Below, piece by piece: positions 7,852-16,479 of a DNA stretch of 64,000 nt. The stretch covers positions 558,001 through 622,000 of the forward strand of contig CP013614.1 of the NCBI GenBank assembly GCA_001465115.1, written 5' to 3'. Made by a program: the position numbers and the translations under genes. The notes below the pieces were generated by a model. The model saw only the letters and a list, made by a program, of their open reading frames with translations, did no database searches and was not told the DNA's origin. The stretch is from Enterococcus silesiacus (GTDB taxonomy: Bacteria; Bacillota; Bacilli; Lactobacillales; Enterococcaceae). The number at the start of each line of letters is the position of its first letter. Position 1 is the first letter of the stretch.

Positions 7852-9155
7852 AAATAGCAGAAAAAGTTGTAAGGATTGGTTTGATTTTCTTAGTCCTGCT
7901 TAGTATATATTTTTCAGTCAGTATCTGGCTCAGCTCCTCTAAAAAAGAACAACCGATCAAAAATGAGGCCCAACTTGCAGCAACGGTCGTTAATGAACGG
8001 CTCGATACGGATGTTTTTTTACCGTTGCGTTTGATTCGTATGCAAGATGGCAAATCAGAAATGAATAATAGTGAAAATTTGATCACGAATATTCAAAATG
8101 AAATCAAGCACAGCACATATGGAAAACTAACTCAAATCACTCGTGGTGACTCGCAGCAATTCGAAAAATATCTATCGATGGATCAAGGGCTAGAATTGCT
8201 TTATGAAGGGCCTTTTTTGCTAAGTGAATATGTTTCTGTCTATGACTTAGACCTTAAATTGGCCGAGTTTAGCGAAGATGAAATTTTCTTTACTTGTATC
8301 CAAATTGATTTAGCGCAAAATAAGATTCGTTTCTTGGATTTTAACCGCAAAGATATTTATGAAGCCCCGATCACGATTGATAGTGATAAAGTGTTAAATT
8401 TAATGAACAAGGTTGGTGTACAATACAATCAAATTTTAGAACAGCAGGCGATAGCGGGCAAACATTACTATCTGTCTGAAGATTTAAAAATGAAAAAATA
8501 TAGTTACATTTTAGCTTCTCAGCCTGTGACTAAATTTCGGAGTGCCTTTTTCACCAATACTGATGATATTCAAACGAATGAAGATAGTAACGATTTGTCT
8601 TATACTAGTGGTAGCGAGCGTTTGACGGCAGATGAACAACTAGGCACGATCCATTTTAACGGAAATCTAGAAGCTAGAAATGCGAAAGATACTATTTATT
8701 CTGACAGCTTTAATTATATAAAGAAGCTAGGGACAAGCATGGGGAACATTCGTTATTTTGATCGAACCAATGCTGAAATTAATTATCGAACATTTGTAGA
8801 GGGTTTTCCCGTTTTTAGTGAAAATGACAAAGGTCAAGTACGAGTGACGATTGGCAATGACAAAGCTGAAAAATCCAGTGTTATGATCGAAACAAGTGTG
8901 GATACGATTCAAGTCCCGATTCCTTCTGAGGAGGAAGTTGTTCTAGAAAGTACTGAAAACTTGCTGGAGCAGTTGACTTTAAATGGTGCTGATCCAGATA
9001 AAATCAGTTCAACTGTCATTGGTTACACCTGGCATAAAATTGAAGAAATAACTCAAGTTGTCGATCTGACCCCCGAATGGTATATTCGCTACGATGACAA
9101 ATGGTATCCAGAACGTGAATTACTGGAGCAATTGGCGAATATGGAGGTGGAATAA
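7848..9155 (+). CDS. walH: WalH (YycH), regulator of WalK
   Basis: A 435-residue protein with one N-terminal membrane helix (about 8-28) and a large extracytoplasmic part, as expected for YycH. With WalI it contacts WalK in the membrane and adjusts kinase activity (inhibitory in Bacillus, activating in Staphylococcus; the sign in enterococci is not visible here). The ATG at 7848 overlaps the walK stop (ATGA) and has GAGGAGG ten bases upstream; an in-frame TTG at 7839 is too close to that site. Confidence 0.9.
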   Translation: MKIAEKVVRIGLIFLVLLSIYFSVSIWLSSSKKEQPIKNEAQLAATVVNERLDTDVFLPLRLIRMQDGKSEMNNSENLITNIQNEIKHSTYGKLTQITRGDSQQFEKYLSMDQGLELLYEGPFLLSEYVSVYDLDLKLAEFSEDEIFFTCIQIDLAQNKIRFLDFNRKDIYEAPITIDSDKVLNLMNKVGVQYNQILEQQAIAGKHYYLSEDLKMKKYSYILASQPVTKFRSAFFTNTDDIQTNEDSNDLSYTSGSERLTADEQLGTIHFNGNLEARNAKDTIYSDSFNYIKKLGTSMGNIRYFDRTNAEINYRTFVEGFPVFSENDKGQVRVTIGNDKAEKSSVMIETSVDTIQVPIPSEEEVVLESTENLLEQLTLNGADPDKISSTVIGYTWHKIEEITQVVDLTPEWYIRYDDKWYPERELLEQLANMEVE

Positions 9156-10036
9156 TGGATTTCAAACGAATTGAGTGGATTTTTTTCTTAGCGTTTCTGG
9201 GCTTGAATTTATTTCTATTTGGTATTTATCAGGAAGGGTTAAAAGAAGAGAATAATGTCTCTTTTTCTGATCAGACTGATAGCATTGAAAAGCGCTTGGC
9301 TAAAGATGGTATCAAGTACAAAGGAACTCTTTCCAGCGAGAAAAAAGAAGGCTACTATCTAAGTGGGGAGCAAACGAATTTTTATGATGCTATTCAACAT
9401 GAGCGGGAAACGAGAGACCGGAATTTTTTTAAAAATAGTAGCGAATTGATCGATAATTCTGTCACTGTTTATCCGCAGATGAACTCTGCTCAAACCAGTT
9501 ATTTTATTGATGAAAAAAATGTTGGAAAATCATTAGAAGCTTTTTTAAATGATAAAGATAGTGTATTGTTTGGCGATCAATATCGTTATTTACCTGATTT
9601 TTCCAGTTTAGATGGAGAATTTCCAGAGGTGATTGTTTCTCAAGGGTACAAAGATATTCCTTTTAAAGATGATACAGCCCAAATTTCATTAAAATTAGAA
9701 AAATCAGATGAGTCTGACGGTATTCACAAAATTTATAAGTATACCCAAACACATATACAAGCGATCGAAGAGTTACGAGATAAGATGGATTTATTCTCTG
9801 AACGTGATGCAATCGAAACACTGTATATAAATAATAAGATTCCAAGTAATGCAAAGATCTCATTTATGGAGTTGGCTTATACGAGAATCTATAAAATCCG
9901 TGAAAAAAATGTCTACGTACCAGTCTGGTTTGTCGGGATCAAGGCAAGTGGAAGCAACTTGCAGATTGAACAAGTCAATGCCATGAGCAATACGATTATT
10001 ACAAACAATACTGTGCCAAAGGTGGAAAATCAGTAG
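9155..10036 (+). CDS. walI: WalI (YycI), regulator of WalK
   Basis: A 293-residue protein with one N-terminal membrane helix (about 7-26, WIFFLAFLGLNLFLFGIY) and a YycH/YycI-type extracytoplasmic domain. Its ATG overlaps the walH stop (TAATG) and follows GGAGG, suggesting translational coupling and equal production with WalH. Position third after walRK fits the conserved operon order. Confidence 0.9.
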   Translation: MDFKRIEWIFFLAFLGLNLFLFGIYQEGLKEENNVSFSDQTDSIEKRLAKDGIKYKGTLSSEKKEGYYLSGEQTNFYDAIQHERETRDRNFFKNSSELIDNSVTVYPQMNSAQTSYFIDEKNVGKSLEAFLNDKDSVLFGDQYRYLPDFSSLDGEFPEVIVSQGYKDIPFKDDTAQISLKLEKSDESDGIHKIYKYTQTHIQAIEELRDKMDLFSERDAIETLYINNKIPSNAKISFMELAYTRIYKIREKNVYVPVWFVGIKASGSNLQIEQVNAMSNTIITNNTVPKVENQ

Positions 10037-10089
10037 TGTTGGATGTATAATAAGTAGCTGTAGACTAATGAAGGGGAGCGAGTAGAAAA

Positions 10090-10896
10090 ATGAGTCAAGA
10101 AAAAGCTTTTAATATCAGCATTCTTGCCAGCGGCAGTACAGGTAATTCCCTTTTTATTGAAACGGAGAACAAAAAGCTGCTTATAGATGCAGGATTAAGC
10201 GGGAAAAAAATTACATCATTACTGGCAGAAGTTGACCGTAAACCAGAAGATTTGGATGCTATCTTGGTGACCCATGAACATCGTGATCATATTCATGGAG
10301 TAGGCGTTCTGGCTAGAAAATATAAATTAGATGTCTATGCGAATGAAAAAACGTGGGCAGCGATGGACCCTTTGATTGGAAATGTAGCTGTTGAGCAAAA
10401 GCATATCTTTGATATGGGTAAAGTGCTGACATTTGGTGATATGGATATAGAAAGTTATGGTGTGTCTCATGATGCAGCTGCTCCTCAGTTTTATCGTTTC
10501 TTTAAAGATAACCGCTCATTTGTGATGTTGACCGATACGGGTTATTGTAGCGATCATCTTCGGGGAACGATCAAAGATGCAGATGCTTATCTGATCGAAA
10601 GTAATCATGAGTTAGAAATTTTACGAATGGGTCCTTATCCGTGGAGTTTAAAGCAACGAATTTTAGGGGATAAAGGTCATTTATCAAATGACGACGGCGC
10701 ATTGACGATGGCTGATGTAATCGGAGATCGTACGAAGCGGATCTATCTAGGACATTTAAGTAAAGAAAATAACACTAAAGAGCATGCTAGAATGGCGATG
10801 GAATCAATTTTAGCTGAAAAAGGTTTAGGTGTGAATTTTGATTTTAATGTTTATGATACCGATCCTGATTCGGCATCAGAATTATTTGCGATTTGA
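10090..10896 (+). CDS. walJ: WalJ (YycJ), metallo-beta-lactamase fold hydrolase
   Basis: A 268-residue cytoplasmic metallo-hydrolase, last gene of the wal operon. The metal-binding motif HEHRDH is at 62-67, with further ligands in DTGYCSDH and a late His (LGHLSKEN). YycJ proteins are implicated in DNA repair and cell-division coordination and have been described as 5'-to-3' nucleases; the exact role here is not shown. No htrA-type protease gene follows, unlike in several related genomes where the operon ends with one. Confidence 0.92.
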   Translation: MSQEKAFNISILASGSTGNSLFIETENKKLLIDAGLSGKKITSLLAEVDRKPEDLDAILVTHEHRDHIHGVGVLARKYKLDVYANEKTWAAMDPLIGNVAVEQKHIFDMGKVLTFGDMDIESYGVSHDAAAPQFYRFFKDNRSFVMLTDTGYCSDHLRGTIKDADAYLIESNHELEILRMGPYPWSLKQRILGDKGHLSNDDGALTMADVIGDRTKRIYLGHLSKENNTKEHARMAMESILAEKGLGVNFDFNVYDTDPDSASELFAI

Positions 10897-10905
10897 TACA
10901 TTTGG

Positions 10906-10948
10906 GTAAGGCAAAATTGTTTATCAGTTTTGTTTTACTCTTTTTTTG
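10906..10948 (+). terminator. Terminator of the wal operon
   Basis: GTAAGGCAAAA (10906-10916) pairs with TTTTGTTTTAC (10928-10938) with one mismatch, followed by a run of T. Confidence 0.7.
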
Positions 10949-11105
10949 TTATGCAATGGAAATCTTATAGATCCTTTAATATAGGCTGGCTTGTCTTGTT
11001 TTTTTTTGATTGGTGCAGTATAGTTAGTTATATTTTGGAATGTTAAAAAAAGCATCTGTAGAAGATACGATTACGGATGTTATTTTTAGCAGTAGGAGGA
11101 ATTAG

Positions 11106-12011
11106 ATGTTTCAGTTTTTACCTCATTCAGTGTTGCAAATGGGCACTATTTTTCTATCAATTGTGATTGAAGCGTTACCGTTCGTGATGCTTGGGTGCAT
11201 AATCTCAGGTGCTTTACACGTATTTTTAACGCCAGAACGCGTTAAAAGGATACTCCCAAAAAATAAATTATTATCAATCCTTGTGGGCAGTATTTTAGGC
11301 TTCTTTTTTCCTTCTTGTGAATGTGGCATCGTACCGATCGTGCATCAATTTGTGAAAAAAGATGTGCCTACTTATACGGCGTTTGCCTTTATGATTACAG
11401 CACCGATCATTAATCCGATTGTTCTTTTTTCAACCTATATTGCTTTTGGAAATTCTGTGAAATTTGTTATTTGGCGTGTGCTTGGCAGTCTGCTGGTGGC
11501 ACTAGTCGTAGGTGTGTGGTTAGCATATATCAATAAAGAACCTATCTTACAGCAATCTGCATATGATCATACCTGTGCTATAGAGGAAAAAGAGCAGCAA
11601 CAGGACAAAGCAACGTTTTGGCATAAAACTTGGTCTGTTTTGACACATGGAATCGAGGAGTTTTTTGATACAGGGCGTTATTTGATTTTCGGTTCATTGC
11701 TAGCTGCAGCGATGCAGACTTATTTACCAACAGGAGCGATGCTACAGTTAGGGCATACAAAGCTTTTAGCGATTCTTGTGATGCTCGTTTTAGCGGCTAC
11801 ATTGTCATTATGTTCAGAGGCAGATGCTTTTATCGGCTCGTCGTTATTGAGTTTATTCGGGAATGGACCTGTTGTGGGATTTCTCGTTTTTGGACCTATG
11901 GTGGATATCAAAAATTTATTGATGATGAAACGTTACTTTAAAACATCGTTTATGTTAAAATTTGTCGGTATTGTAACAGTAGTTGTCAGTCTGTATGCGT
12001 TGGCAATCTAA
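11106..12011 (+). CDS. UPF0718/YraQ-type permease (COG0701)
   Basis: A 301-residue polytopic membrane protein of the DUF318/ArsP-like permease family. It contains the family signature FPSCECGIVP (with two Cys) and the second half repeat LSLCSEADAFIGSS. A hydrophilic cytosolic loop (about 145-180) separates the two halves. Family members have been linked to arsenical export or metal handling; the substrate here is not known. It has a strong AGGAGGA site and is followed after 14 bases by a TIGR03943 gene, the usual partner. Confidence 0.82.
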   Translation: MFQFLPHSVLQMGTIFLSIVIEALPFVMLGCIISGALHVFLTPERVKRILPKNKLLSILVGSILGFFFPSCECGIVPIVHQFVKKDVPTYTAFAFMITAPIINPIVLFSTYIAFGNSVKFVIWRVLGSLLVALVVGVWLAYINKEPILQQSAYDHTCAIEEKEQQQDKATFWHKTWSVLTHGIEEFFDTGRYLIFGSLLAAAMQTYLPTGAMLQLGHTKLLAILVMLVLAATLSLCSEADAFIGSSLLSLFGNGPVVGFLVFGPMVDIKNLLMMKRYFKTSFMLKFVGIVTVVVSLYALAI

Positions 12012-12025
12012 GGAGGGAAAAGTTG

Positions 12026-12871
12026 ATGCTTCGATTTTTGATTTTAATTGGTTATACGATGTTGATGATGTTTTTACAAGTATCGGGTAGACTAAACCAA
12101 TATATAAATGTTCATTACCGCTATTTAGCTATTTTATCGATGATCCTTTCTTTTGTCTTGGCGATGGTTCAGTTGATTCTTTGGAATAAAGAAGCGGATA
12201 AAAAGACATCTGAACACCATCGTCATGAACAGGAGCATGATCATGGCTTAAATAAGCCGTATCAAAGAGGGATTGCCTATATTTTATTGGCTTTGCCTTT
12301 AGTTGTCGGTTTTATGTTTCCAACGGTCAGTTTGGATACTTCGATTGTTGAAGCCAAAGGGTTTAATTTTCCGCTAAGTAAAGAGTCTGTTGGTGACCCT
12401 GACGTAGAAACTCAATATTTAAAACCAGATACTAGTATTTATTTTGATAAAACTGATTATGAGAAACAAATGAAACAAGCACTAACACAATATATTAAAG
12501 ATGACAAAGTGACTGTTACAGACGAAAATTATTTAGAAGTAATGGAACTGATCTATAATTATCCAAGTGAGTTTATTGGAAAAACGATTACGTATAAAGG
12601 GTTTGCTTTTAATTCTTCACAAAATGAAGAAACAACTATATTTGTTTTCCGTTTTGGGATTATTCATTGTGTGGCGGATTCTGGAGTCTTTGGATTATTG
12701 ACACATATGCCTGAGGGACAGAACTTTAAAAATAATGACTGGGTGGAATTGACGGGAACGATTCATTCAGGTTATTATGCACCGTTTAAGCGAGAAATTC
12801 CGATGGTAGATGTTACGAAGGTAAAAAAAGTTGAAGAACCAAAAAATCAATATGTTTATCGTTCATTTTAA
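12026..12871 (+). CDS. TIGR03943 family membrane protein (YcgQ/DUF1980)
   Basis: A 281-residue protein with two or three N-terminal helices (about 3-20, 33-53, 81-100) and a C-terminal extracytoplasmic domain with the KTITYKGF and RFGIIHCVADSG motifs typical of TIGR03943. Between helices it carries a His-rich stretch, EHHRHEQEHDHG at 63-74, which could bind a divalent metal. It is paired with the upstream permease, as in many Firmicutes, so the two probably form one complex for an unidentified, perhaps metal, substrate. The ATG at 12026 is preferred over the in-frame TTG at 12023 because of AGGAGGG spacing. Confidence 0.82.
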   Translation: MLRFLILIGYTMLMMFLQVSGRLNQYINVHYRYLAILSMILSFVLAMVQLILWNKEADKKTSEHHRHEQEHDHGLNKPYQRGIAYILLALPLVVGFMFPTVSLDTSIVEAKGFNFPLSKESVGDPDVETQYLKPDTSIYFDKTDYEKQMKQALTQYIKDDKVTVTDENYLEVMELIYNYPSEFIGKTITYKGFAFNSSQNEETTIFVFRFGIIHCVADSGVFGLLTHMPEGQNFKNNDWVELTGTIHSGYYAPFKREIPMVDVTKVKKVEEPKNQYVYRSF

Positions 12872-12950
12872 ATAGAAGCTCGGACTAAAAAATTCATGAA
12901 TGATTGTCTGATAAGCGTTAGCTGTATAAAGAAATCATCGTAAAACTATA

Positions 12951-13000
12951 TAGGTCCTGACACATGATGCAAAGAGTTATACATCATGTGTCAGGACCTA
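12951..13000. other. Perfect 19-bp inverted repeat
   Basis: TAGGTCCTGACACATGATG at 12951-12969 is exactly complementary to 12982-13000, with a 12-base loop. The stem is very strong but neither flank has a convincing T tract (CTATTTTAA on one side, ATAGTTTTA on the other). It lies between convergent genes, so a bidirectional terminator is the simplest reading. Confidence 0.6.
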
Positions 13001-13035
13001 CTATTTTAACGATTGATTCTAAAAGTGTAAGCTAC

Positions 13036-13464
13036 TTACTTTTCCCAAACCAATTGATACTCTAGTTCACCAGTGTTATCTACTTGTTCAGCGACTTGTT
13101 GAAAGTCTTGTTTTAAGTAGAAATCGAGAGCTTTTTGGTTTTTAGCATAGACGGAAAGGTTTAACGTATTATATTTAGATTTGACTTCATTTAAAAGTTT
13201 TTTGCCAATGCCTTGTTGGCGGTGTTCACTGATGACAAATATTCCAGCAATATAGGTTCCAGTAATACCAAGAAAGGCAAGGATCTTCCCTTCTTGACTA
13301 TAGGTGTAAAGAACCGCTTGAGGCAGTTGCTCTCTTACGAATGCAAGATTTTCTTGCCAATAGGAGGCAGGAATAAAAGAATGCGCTTCTTTATTTGCGT
13401 TCAGCCAAATCGATAAGATTTCCTCTAATTCTTTAGTTGTTAGGTTTTCCATTTTTTTTATCAT
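13036..13464 (-). CDS. GNAT family N-acetyltransferase
   Basis: A 142-residue single-domain acetyltransferase. The acetyl-CoA loop is visible as EHRQQGIGKKLLNEV (Q/RxxGxG/A), followed by the usual strand LSVYAKNQKALDFYLKQDF. The N-terminal part (IWLNANKEAHSFIP) resembles YiaC/PhnO-like members. Substrate unknown. AAAGGA precedes the ATG. Unlinked to its neighbours. Confidence 0.85.
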   Translation of the reverse strand: MIKKMENLTTKELEEILSIWLNANKEAHSFIPASYWQENLAFVREQLPQAVLYTYSQEGKILAFLGITGTYIAGIFVISEHRQQGIGKKLLNEVKSKYNTLNLSVYAKNQKALDFYLKQDFQQVAEQVDNTGELEYQLVWEK

Positions 13465-13546
13465 CGTTGATATCCTTTCTGATTGAGTTTATGAAAGAAT
13501 AGCTAATGCACTCATCAAGCCACCTCCTTGCTTAGTTTCTAAACTG

Positions 13547-14023
13547 TTACTTTTCTTCTTTTTTTCGAATCAAACTCACTATGTCCCGCTTTTCTCTAAA
13601 ATTGCGAATGTTATGATTCAAGACCTCCGATAAGACTAGACCTAAAGCAATTGCGCCGGCAATCATAATGGCTTGGACAGTAGAATAAATAGCGGTTTCG
13701 TATTGACCGATCACTAAATTTCGAACGGCTTGGTAGGCTAGACCACCTGGGACTAAAGGGACCATTCCAGGAATATTGAAAATGGTAACAGGGAGTTTCA
13801 GAGTTTTGGAAAAGCCAAAACTGACTGCAGCCACACCCAAAGCACCTAATAAGGAGCCTAGTGCTGCGTTTGCACCTAGTTGAACGGCTAACCAATAAAG
13901 CATCCAGCCAGAAGCGCCAGACAAACCACAAGCGGCTAATGAACGTCTAGGCACGTTCGTAATGATAGCATAGGCTGCTGATGCTAAAAAACTGAATGAA
14001 AATTGAACGAGTAGATTGACCAT
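13547..14023 (-). CDS. Threonine/serine exporter, small subunit (ThrE_2, DUF3815)
   Basis: A 158-residue membrane protein with four or five helices and the motif FNIPGMVPLVPGGLAYQAVRNL typical (in parts: IPGMVPLVPGG) of the DUF3815 half of split ThrE exporters. It follows the DUF1212 half by 54 bases on the same strand, and together they would make the ten-helix exporter found as one chain in Corynebacterium ThrE. Confidence 0.85.
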   Translation of the reverse strand: MVNLLVQFSFSFLASAAYAIITNVPRRSLAACGLSGASGWMLYWLAVQLGANAALGSLLGALGVAAVSFGFSKTLKLPVTIFNIPGMVPLVPGGLAYQAVRNLVIGQYETAIYSTVQAIMIAGAIALGLVLSEVLNHNIRNFREKRDIVSLIRKKEEK

Positions 14024-14077
14024 ATGACACCTCCAAATTCTTATAAATGGGAGGGATTAAATCCCTAAAGCTAATTC

Positions 14078-14830
14078 TTAATAAAATAATTGGAACACAA
14101 AAGCTATTGCAAAGCCGATCATTGAAGCAGTCATCATTGCTTCAGTTCCTCTGGAAACACCAGAAAGATAATGCCCCGCTAGTAAGTCACGTAATGCATT
14201 AGTGATCTGAACGCCTGGAACTAGCGGCATCACACAACCGATAATTATCATATCTTGATTAACGCCTAATCCAATCTGACTGCTTAAAAGAGCTGCACAG
14301 CCGATAAAAAAAGCAGCTAAAAATTCAGAAAGAAACTTGATGCGCAAAATTTTTAAACTTGAATAATAAAGAATATAGCCGAAGCCTCCGATCAGACAGG
14401 TCAAAAACAAATCTGACCAAACACCGCCAAATAAAATCATGATTGTTCCGCTGACAACAGCTGCACTGATAAATCTCAGCCATAAGGGGAAAAATTTTCG
14501 CTCTTGCTCTAAGTCTTTAAGCTGCTCTAAGAGTTCGTCTAATGTATATAATCCAGTTACATATTCTCTGGAAAGCTGATTGATCCTTGAGACTTTTTCT
14601 AAATTGATCGAACGATTTAAAATTTGCACCATACGAATGGTTGAAGTGCCGTCTAGTCCTACGAAGAGCCCTGTTTGGGTGACATAACTGACCAAGCGAT
14701 AATCTCCCGAGGCCAAAGCAATTCGGCTCATGGTATCTTCCACCCGATACATTTCGGCATCACTTTCCAGCATGATCTTTCCTGCTAACAAGCAGGTTTC
14801 TAAGACTTTTTCGATATCAATAGTTGCCAT
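14078..14830 (-). CDS. Threonine/serine exporter, large subunit (ThrE, DUF1212)
   Basis: A 250-residue protein with a hydrophilic N-terminal part (CLLAGKIMLESDAEMYRVEDTM is characteristic; key residues G-K-x-x-L-E-S-x-A-E-x-Y-R-V-E-D) and five helices from about 115 onward, including the GCVMPLVPGVQ motif. First gene of a two-gene unit with the DUF3815 partner. Export of Thr/Ser is known for the family; here it is inferred. Confidence 0.87.
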   Translation of the reverse strand: MATIDIEKVLETCLLAGKIMLESDAEMYRVEDTMSRIALASGDYRLVSYVTQTGLFVGLDGTSTIRMVQILNRSINLEKVSRINQLSREYVTGLYTLDELLEQLKDLEQERKFFPLWLRFISAAVVSGTIMILFGGVWSDLFLTCLIGGFGYILYYSSLKILRIKFLSEFLAAFFIGCAALLSSQIGLGVNQDMIIIGCVMPLVPGVQITNALRDLLAGHYLSGVSRGTEAMMTASMIGFAIAFVFQLFY

Positions 14831-15068
14831 TTATTTTCCTCACTTTTTCGTTCAATCATTTATCTATGATAAGTATAGTTGATTCTGGTTGGAAAAAATA
14901 GCGTAGAGTTGTAAAAATATCAAACCAGAGTGATCAAATTGCACAAAACAATGATTATTCAAGTGCTTTTTGTTTTTGATGAATAGTGGAAAAATAAATT
15001 ATCCCTTTCTGATTTCTTATCGTATAATAAAAAAAGTATGAAATGATAGAATGATTGGGAGGAATAGG

Positions 15069-15767
15069 ATGATTTTATTGGGTTCATTGATTAATGGGTT
15101 AGCAATTATCTTTGGCAGTTTATTAGGCGCAGTTTTGCGCAATATTTCAGAACAAATGAAAGATACTGTCACAAAAGGCATTGGTTTAGGGGTACTAGTA
15201 TTAGGGATTCAAATGGCTTTTAAAACATCTTCTTTTATAGTGATCCTGATCAGTTTGTGTTTAGGTGCGATGTTTGGAGAGCTTCTGAGAATTGAAGATA
15301 GAATGAATCGATTTGGCATAAAGCTAGAAAAACGATTTGCGAAACCAGACAGTAATTTTGCAGAAGGATTTGTAACAGCTTCACTGATTTTTTTGATTGG
15401 ATCGATGGGAATCATCGGGGCGATTGAAAGTGGTGTTGCAAATAATCATCAAACACTATTTACAAAAGCTGTAATGGATGGTTTTATGTCGATCATGTTG
15501 AGCGCAACATTAGGTGTTGGAGTGCTTTTTTCAGCCGTGCCTGTGTTTCTGTATCAGGGGGGTATCGCGTTACTTGCTAGTGTTTTGATGCGTTATATTC
15601 CTAATGAGTTATTAGACTTACTGATGGGAGAAATTAGTTCTATTGGTGGTTTGATGATTTTAGCTATCGGTTTGAATATAATGGGGCTTACCAAAATCAG
15701 AGTGTCTAATTATTTACCAGGAATTATACTATTGATTGGAATTATTACACTACAATTTTATCTGTAA
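15069..15767 (+). CDS. DUF554 family membrane protein
   Basis: A 232-residue polytopic protein starting MILLGSLINGLAIIFGSLLGA, the conserved beginning of DUF554 (YqgA/YdfK), of unknown function. Six or seven helices and the internal GSMGIIGAIESG motif are present. The ATG at 15069 is chosen over 15051 because GGGAGG lies at the right distance. A TATAAT at 15023-15028 may be the -10 of its own promoter. Confidence 0.85.
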   Translation: MILLGSLINGLAIIFGSLLGAVLRNISEQMKDTVTKGIGLGVLVLGIQMAFKTSSFIVILISLCLGAMFGELLRIEDRMNRFGIKLEKRFAKPDSNFAEGFVTASLIFLIGSMGIIGAIESGVANNHQTLFTKAVMDGFMSIMLSATLGVGVLFSAVPVFLYQGGIALLASVLMRYIPNELLDLLMGEISSIGGLMILAIGLNIMGLTKIRVSNYLPGIILLIGIITLQFYL

Positions 15768-15864
15768 CAAACAAGAATTTTTGCGAAATTAAATCAAATG
15801 ATGACAGACAGTTGTCACTATTTTAATGTTAAGATTATTTCATAAAGAGAAAGGTGTGATCGAA

Positions 15865-16254
15865 TTGACGATTCAGTTAATAGAAAAAACAATCAAAGGT
15901 AAAAAAATTCGCACGAATAATAACCGTTTAGACGAAATTATTGCATTGTGGAGCAGTGTTCCTCAAATGGATTTGGCGGGTGAATTTTTCGCGGTTTATT
16001 CGAACTATGAAAGTAATTTTAAAGGAAATTACGACTTATTAGTAGGGAATGAACAAGCTGATTTTCTAGAGAGTTCCGTTATTCGGGCAGGGCAGTATGT
16101 TGAAATTCCAGTAGCCGTTGGCAGCCCTGAAGGTGTGGGAGAAGCTTGGCAGAAGATTTGGAAAGATGAAGCATTAGAAAAAAAACGTACTTATTTGACA
16201 GATGTGGAACATTATAAAGAGGATGGAACGGTGACGATTTATCTTTCTGTATAG
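15865..16254 (+). CDS. GyrI-like / AraC effector-binding domain protein
   Basis: A 129-residue single-domain protein resembling the SHV2/GyrI effector-binding fold (small-molecule binding; no DNA-binding part). The last strand (GTVTIYLSV) and the DLLVGNE segment fit the family. An open frame extends to an ATG at 15826, but a possible promoter (TTGTCA 15812-15817, TTATTT 15835-15840) overlaps that region, and AAAGG precedes the TTG at 15865, giving MTIQLIEK. The start is therefore uncertain between 15826, 15856 (GTG) and 15865. Followed by a terminator, so monocistronic. Confidence 0.68.
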   Translation: MTIQLIEKTIKGKKIRTNNNRLDEIIALWSSVPQMDLAGEFFAVYSNYESNFKGNYDLLVGNEQADFLESSVIRAGQYVEIPVAVGSPEGVGEAWQKIWKDEALEKKRTYLTDVEHYKEDGTVTIYLSV

Positions 16255-16277
16255 TGATTGAGAATGTAAAGAATTTA

Positions 16278-16325
16278 AATAGCCTGTAGAAAAACGCAAA
16301 TAAGTTTTTCTACAGGCTATTTTTA
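16278..16325 (+). terminator. Rho-independent terminator
   Basis: Perfect 18-bp stem: AATAGCCTGTAGAAAAAC (16278-16295) with its complement at 16304-16321, then T residues. Confidence 0.85.
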
Positions 16326-16353
16326 TTCAAAATATGATGAATATAGTTGTGTG

Positions 16354-16428
16354 TAATGAATAAATATTTATTATTTGACTATAAATTAATAAAAAACCGT
16401 TGACTTGTTTGGGGAGAGAACTTATAAT
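16354..16428 (+). promoter_or_regulatory. arg operon promoter with ArgR-like box
   Basis: The promoter is close to consensus: TTGACT (16400-16405), 17 bp, TATAAT (16423-16428). Just upstream, TAATGAATAAATATTTATTA (16354-16373) is a near-perfect palindrome with the TGAAT-N-ATTCA character of ARG boxes. It suggests repression or control by an ArgR/AhrC regulator in response to arginine; the regulator gene is not in this window. Confidence 0.65.
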
Positions 16429-16479
16429 ATGAAAAACAACACTCGTTTGAAAAAAATAAAAAGAAGAGAAGTGAAGCAA

